Part shown: positions 58,548 to 64,000 of the stretch, piece by piece
Position numbering within the stretch: the stretch's first letter is position 1
How the letters are laid out: each line of letters starts with the position of its first letter
DNA from: Excoecaria cochinchinensis
Lineage: Eukaryota > Streptophyta > Magnoliopsida > Malpighiales > Euphorbiaceae
Assembly (NCBI GenBank): GCA_947683425.1
Contig: CANTUQ010000004.1
Location: 5,680,001 to 5,744,000 of the forward strand
Length of the DNA stretch: 64,000 nt
Direction: 5' to 3'
Notes under the pieces: generated by a model
The model's database searches: none
Seen by the model: only the letters and a program-made list of their open reading frames with translations
What the model was told of the DNA's origin: nothing
Position numbers and translations under genes: made by a program

Positions 58548-60596
58548 TGTGACGCGCGCCGGATGTCCACTCGGCCGCCCCTATGACCGCCCACTTGAGG
58601 GCGATCCGGCAATTGAGTCCGCTAATAGCTTGCAATAAATCGCAAGTGCGTCTATGTTTGGCAACAAGGAGGTTTCATGGAGTCGCCACCCAATAGAACA
58701 TTGGAAAAGTTTCTCTCGCCTCGGAGAGCCTAAGACTGAGCTTAGTATCCATTTTGGGCCAACCAAAGGGGTCTTGGAGGGTAAACCTCTCACCCTAAGG
58801 AGCCTAGGATTAACGCCAAAATCTCATGACACAAGAGGTGTCTTGGAGGGTAAACCTCTCGCCTCTTTGAGCCCAAAGATCAGAGCTGGGTTCAGGACTT
58901 CTCATTTATTTCTACCTCGATTATTTTATGATCAAATTTTAATTACCATTAATTCGCTCTCTCTCTACACGATGTAATTGATTAAAGGCGCATTTATTCA
59001 CATTTGGAAAGCAGTAAATGAGCAAGTAATGAAAGCAATAAATTACAATAATACAAGGAGCGGAATACAACTCCCTTTTATAAAGTTGCGATACATACAC
59101 GAATCGGGGCATTGCTTAATTTGAGGACTTTGGTCCTCGCATGCATCATTATCAAAATGGCTATTTTTATTGTGATGAGCTTTTATTGGATAAAAATAGG
59201 ACATTGGGTCCTTGCGTTTATGAAAACCTCTTTTTATTGAATATAAAACATTAATCAATTTTTATATTTAACGGGATACAAAAAAAAGGGGCATACTCAT
59301 GTACATAGAATAAATAATGAATAAACTAATAAAGGGAATAATCAAGAGGGTTAGAAAACTAAACCGGACAGAATAATCCGAGCATGGTAGATCGCCCCTC
59401 GAGCTCAGGATAGTCCAAGAAAATCAATATATGCTCACAGAAGGTTAAAAGATGTTAATATATGAAAGCTCAACATAAAATGGAGTCAAAAGACTTGAAA
59501 GAAATAGAAAAGATTTGGAAAAGTGGAGACAGGACCTAACGACGGCCTCTGTCGAGTGACCGACGGGCGTCGGTAGGTGACCAACATATCCCGTCACTCA
59601 CTCAAGAGAGAGGGCGTCTGTAGGTGAGGTGACCGACGGGCATCGGTGAGATAGATGACCCGTCGGTCACCACTGCCTCCGAAAATAAACAGTGAAAAAC
59701 TCTTTTTTCAAAGCAAAAATGGGTTTTTATCACAAAATGAGATGAAGAGAATCAAAATAAAGGAAAGTGAAAGCAAAAAGCCACAAGAACAGCAAAAATA
59801 AAGAATAAAGATGAAATAACTCGGAGAATAAGTCCGAAATATTTACCCTCAGATAATGCTTTAGTGATATTCTTGGTGTTGATTAGAGTCCTGCACGTTC
59901 CACGAGATACGAAATGAAGGATCAAAGAGAGGAAAATAGATTGTTTCCTTCTTAACCCCTCAAAAAGTTTGACTTTGGAATCAAAAACCCAAAGAAAACT
60001 AATTAGTTTTAGTTCCTTTTTGACGGTTTGATCCTCAAATTAAAAGAAAATTCTTGATGTGTGATTGCTGGAAGAGAGAGAAAATACGCTTGAAATTTGG
60101 CAGAGTTTCCCCTCTTGAAAATTTTTGGAACCCTTTTTAGGAAGAAATTCAAAGCTTTTATAGGCCAGGCACAATCGACGGGCGTCGGATGTGGAGACGA
60201 GCGTCGGAAGAATCCTTCTGACACAAGGATTCATCCGACGGCCCTGCCATTTCCACCGACGGGCGTCGGAGAGGTTGCGTGCTCCGGAAAACCAGCTGGC
60301 ATGCTTCGAAAAAAGCGGGTCCGTCCGACGGGCGTCGAAAAAAACCACAGGCCGTCTGTGACCCTAACCGACGGGCTGGCCTCCCACAGACGGGCTGGCC
60401 GTCTGTAGGAGAAAATATATTTTTTTACTCGAAAACTCCCGTTCTTCCCCCCTCTGCCTACAAAAGGTGAAAAGACTCATTTCTCGTGGACTATGGGACT
60501 AAAATCTCCGAATCCAAACCGTTTGTAAAGGCTCGGATACTGATTTCATCATAGGGCAATCTCTGATCTGGACTGCTCCGGGACACGGTGCCTACA
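58548..60596 (-). repeat. Solo Ogre-like LTR with perfect TSD
   Basis: The minus strand starts TGTAGGCACCGTGTCCCGG and ends CGGCGCGCGTCACA. Flanked by ccatc at 58543-58547 and 60597-60601. A tata-like start lies near 60415, palindrome arrays of ccgacgggcgtcgg at 60404-60173 and 59671-59541, and a donor-like CTGAGGGTAAA at 59852-59842. It has no (TAA)n block. The 3' 350 bp is homologous to 53690-54044. Confidence 0.9.
60173..60404 (-). repeat. CCGACGGGCGTCGG palindrome array
   Basis: Units cgacgggcgtcgga, cgacgagcgtcgga, ccgacgggcgtcgg and ccgacgggctggcc, in the leader of the solo LTR. A second set with ccgacgggcgtcggt, ccgacgggcatcggt and acccgtcggtc lies at 59541-59671. Confidence 0.82.
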
Positions 60597-60601
60597 CCAT
60601 C

Positions 60602-61380
60602 AAAGATACCAAAAATCATGAAAATGCACAAAAATGGCACATAAATTCCCAAACCTCAAAATTAGAAGCTTTATCACTTGGTTCCACTAGATCCTGCAAC
60701 TTCCTTGCCTTTAGGATCTCTTGGAGGCTCAACTAAGCATCAAACCATAAAATACACAAATACAACCCTAAGTTACAAATCCAAAACCAGGAAAAATAAG
60801 GAGAAGAAGAAGAAGATGAAGAAGAAGAAGATGATGATTACACAAAAGAGATGCATAAACTTACTGATTAATGCAAGGTGTGATCAATCCCCACCACCAA
60901 GAGCTTGAATCCAAGCTTAGAGCATACCAATGGAAAGCAAAGGAAAAGAAAGACAAAGAAGAGAGGGGAGAACGGGAATGAGGGATGAAAATTCAGATTT
61001 CCCAATTCTCTCTCTTCTTCTACCTTTCATTTCCTAACCTAACCATGTGTCCACTTCTTAGTGGTGGAAATCCATCACACACACCAAACAACCATACACC
61101 AAGAACACACAATGAACACCTTACTAAGACACACCCTACCATGGTATGAGCAAACACACACAAAAACACAGCCCTAACACACACTCTACAACCATCCGAA
61201 TGAGCACACCCAAGTGCAACCCAACTAATTCACACCCTAACACCACACATGCACCCACATGCTAACAAAACTCTTAAAACATGCATTTCTACCCAAAATG
61301 CCCTTTACACAAGCCAAAACTCACACAATGAACATGCACAAACATGACTCATTCTACTAGGGGGCAAACAAGGTGTGACA
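60602..61380 (-). repeat. 3' LTR of element E, right part
   Basis: Continues LTR E after the ccatc duplication. It contains the small ORF exon and intron (60674-60864), a CT-rich leader, and the LTR start TGTCACACCTTG on the minus strand at 61380. Confidence 0.88.
60674..60864 (-). other. LTR E leader intron and small ORF exon
   Basis: Donor ATCA|GTAAGTTT (60865/60864) and acceptor GATGCTTAG (60741-60733) give a 132-nt intron. The 59-nt exon 60732-60674 reads, in phase 1, EPPRDPKGKEVAGSSGTK then TGA. Against LTR A, 11 of 18 sense codons differ and 7 of those are synonymous. Exon 1 has in-frame stops, so the start of any product is unknown. Confidence 0.5.
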
Positions 61381-64000
61381 ACTCTCCCCTACTAATGAGA
61401 ATTTCGTCGAAATTCTCACCTGAACTGAACAATTGCGGATACTGAGCTCTCATCGACTCCTCTGGTTCCCATGTCGCTTCTTCGACTCCGTGGTGATTCC
61501 AAAATACCTTCACCAACGGAATCTGCTTACTCCTTAACTGTCTCACTTCCCGAGCTAAGATAGCTCTTGGTTCTTCATCATAAGAGAAATCAGGCTGAAC
61601 TTGTACATCTTGCACGGACAACATGTGCGACGGATCTGATCGGTATCGACGAAGCATCGAAACATGAAACACATCGTGCAACCTTGATAACTCTATCGGT
61701 AAAGCCAACCTATAGGCTACCGGACCAACTTTTGCCAACACCTCATACGGACCAATGAAACGAGGACTAAGCTTTCCTTTCTTTCCAAACCTAAGCACTT
61801 TCCTCCAAGGAGAAACTTTCAGGAAAACCTTATCTCCGACTTCAAACCGCACATCTTTCCTCTTCAGATTGGCATAAGACTTCTGTCGATCCTTGGCTGC
61901 CTTCAAATTCTGCTGCACAACTCTGATCTTCTTCTCTGTATCTCTAACTAGATCTAGCCCAATCACTGATCTCTCGGACAACCCTGTCCAACAAACTGGA
62001 GTCCTACACTGACGTCCATACAAAGCCTCATAAGGAGCCATACCGATACTGGACTGATAGCTATTGTTGTAGGCAAATTCCATAAGCGATACATACTTGT
62101 CCCAACTACCCGGAAAGTCCAAAACACAAGCCCTTAACATGTCCTCTAAGATCTGAATCACTCGCTCGGACTGACCGTCTGTCTAAGGATGAAACGCCGT
62201 GCTGAAGTTCAACTTGGTACCCAAAGCTCGCTGCAACTCTTTCCAAAACTTAGATGTGAACCTTAGGTCCCGGTCTGAAACTATGGACAAAGGCACTCCA
62301 TGTAACCGAACTATCTCATCCACACAGATACTGGCCAATCTATCCATCTGGTAATCCATCCCAACCGGCAAGAAGTGAGTGGACTTTATGAGTCGATCCA
62401 CAATAATCCAAACAGAATTATGCTTTTTCTGAGTCAAGGGCAAATCGGAAACAAAATCCATAGCAATGTCATCCCACTTCCACTCCGGAACAGATAAAGG
62501 CGTGAGCAATCCCGAATGAACTTGGTGCTCAGCCTTTACCTACTGACATGTCAGGCACTTGGACACAAAATCCACTATATCTTTCTTCATACCAGACCAC
62601 CAATAAAACTGCTTCATATCCCGATACATCTTGTTACTCCCGGGATGCATGGTGAAAACCGTGCTATGCGCCTCACTCAGAAGCTGTTTCCTCAACTCCT
62701 CATCACCCGGAACACACAAACGGTTCCTATACAAAAGCGCTCCATCAAGAACCGAGAACTCTGACTGCTTGCCCAGACTAACCTCTTGCACAATCCTCTG
62801 AAGCTTCGCATCAATCTTCTGAGCATCAACTATCCGCTGTCTCAAGGTAGGCTTGACTCTCAACTGAGCAATCAAAGCCCCATCCGAACCAAACCTCCAT
62901 CTGAACCATCTCAAAAATAAGGCAGAAACTGACTTCCGACTCAAAGCATCTGCAACTACATTGGCCTTACCCGGGTGGTAATCCACAATGCAATCATAAT
63001 CTTTAAACAACTCAAGCCATCGACGCTGCCTCATATTCAATTCCTTTTGAGTCAGGAAATACTTTAAAGTTTTGTGGTCCGAAAAGATCCTGCACTTCTC
63101 CCCATAGAGATAATGGCGCCAAATCTTCAAAGCAAAAACGACCGCTGCTAACTCAAGATCATGCGTCAGATAATTCCTCTCATGTGGCTTTAACTGCCGA
63201 GATGCATAAGCCACCACCTTACCTTCCTGCATCAGAACACATCCCAGACCAACACCTGAAGCGTCACTATACATAACAAACTCCTTACCCGAGATGGGTT
63301 GAGTAAGTATAGGAGCTTCGACTAACAACTGCTTCAACCTCTCAAAGCAAGCCTGACACTTATCCGACCACTCGAACTTAACTCCCTTCCTCAACAACCT
63401 AGTCATCGGAGCAGTAATCATAGAGAAACTCTTAACAAACCGACGGTAGTACCCCGCTAAACCAAGGAAACTCCGCACTTCCTGAACATTCCTAGGTGCT
63501 TTCCAGTCAACTATCGCCTCTATCTTAGCTGAATCTACTTGGATACCCTTGGCTAAAACTACATGGCCCAAGAACGACACTTCCCGAAGCCAAAAATCAC
63601 ACTTACTCAACTTAGCAAACAACCGATGTTCCCTCAACACTTACAAAACCACTCGGAGATGTTCCTCATGCTCGGTCTCATCCTTGGAATACACCAAGAT
63701 ATCATCTATAAACACTACCACAAATCGGTCCAAGTATGGCCTAAACACTCTGTTCATCAAATCCATGAATGCCGCTGGAGCATTAGTCAAACCAAACGGC
63801 ATCACAAGGAACTCATAATGGCCATACCAAGTCCGAAATGCGGTCTTAACCACATCTTCATCCTGAACCCGAAGCTGATAATACCCCGACCGAAGATCTA
63901 TCTTGGAAAACACACCTGTACCCCGAAGCTGATCAAACAAATATTCAACTCTAAGCAACGTATACTTATTCTTCACTGTAACCTTATTAATTGCCTATAA
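61349..64000 (-). pseudogene. Element E RT-RNase H-integrase-chromodomain (partial)
   Basis: Polyprotein 3' part, open except for three nonsense codons at Gln positions: TAA near 63641-63643 (before VLREHRLF), TAG near 62537-62539 (after LTCQ) and TAG near 62180-62182 (after AFHP). RT has FIDDILVYS (about 63700). RNase H follows with YSDASGVGLG, HDLELAA and FSDHKT (usually FTDHK). The integrase zinc region ends CLTCQ. The core has DIAMDF, SDRDLRF (usually SDRDPRF) and DGQSER. The C-terminal GPY/F region (SPRFIGPYEVLAKVGP) is intact, unlike element A. A chromodomain (WNHHGVEEATWEP) ends the protein about 32 bp inside the 3' LTR. Confidence 0.9.
61381..61395 (-). other. Polypurine tract of element E
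   Basis: tagtaggggagagt on the minus strand next to the 3' LTR start at 61380; same as in element A. Confidence 0.85.

Larger units (their letters stand above)
57047..64000 (-). mobile_element. Tekay/Del element E, 3' half
   Basis: Minus-strand element with a 3' LTR (57047-58547 plus 60602-61380, split by a solo Ogre-like LTR), polypurine tract (61381-61395) and pol running off the right edge. Closely related to element A in pol and LTR. Inserted in the internal region of the plus-strand Ogre-like element. The 5' LTR, gag and right TSD are outside the window. Confidence 0.88.

Overview
This is a repeat-dense stretch of a flowering-plant nuclear genome, most likely a dicot. The evidence is nested plant-type LTR retrotransposons of the Ty3/gypsy class (Tekay/Del chromoviruses, Tat/Ogre-like elements, an Athila-like element), an initiator-Met primer-binding site, a CACTA transposon end, long (TAA)n tracts, and one ordinary host gene. 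That gene is a three-exon type 3 metallothionein on the minus strand at 8430-9238. No autonomous transposon with intact reading frames was found.

Layout. 1-4535: decayed plus-strand Tekay element ending in a truncated LTR. 4536-6031: minus-strand solo LTR (family F). 6032-8131: unassigned sequence, a ~170-bp AT-rich tandem repeat and a hAT-like end. 8430-9340: metallothionein gene and promoter. 10090-10438: promoter-like LTR debris. 10439-10505 plus 19884-20921: LTR family B, split by a complete Tekay element A (10506-19883, TSD taaat). 20922-27963: Tekay element C, whose 5' LTR resumes at 41235-41767. That LTR is split by a Tat/Ogre-like element without pol (27964-41229, TSD atagg/gtagg). 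The Ogre-like element is itself split by solo LTR D (33200-37074, TSD gcttt/acttt). 41768-43021: partial Ogre-like LTR. 43022-44623: AT-rich sequence and a CACTA end. 44942-57046: plus-strand Ogre-like LTR, PBS and internal region, interrupted at about 45030-51600 by a scrambled Athila-like block bounded by two inverted LTRs. 57047-64000: Tekay element E, running off the window, with an Ogre-like solo LTR (58548-60596, perfect TSD ccatc) inside its 3' LTR.

The most unusual content is inside the Tekay LTRs. Reading on the element's coding strand, five LTR families show a shared splice-like intron (119-142 nt, phase 1). It is followed by a 50-59 nt exon ending in a conserved short peptide with a KGKE-like core and a stop. 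In the four families long enough to show more, this is followed by an array of family-specific palindromes, then a train of short hairpins, then a terminal hairpin. The hairpins keep pairing through compensatory base changes between families. Palindrome arrays of the same design occur in the Ogre-like and Athila-like LTRs, and some palindrome words are shared between lineages. Everything here was read by eye; alignments, folding scores and database searches were not run.
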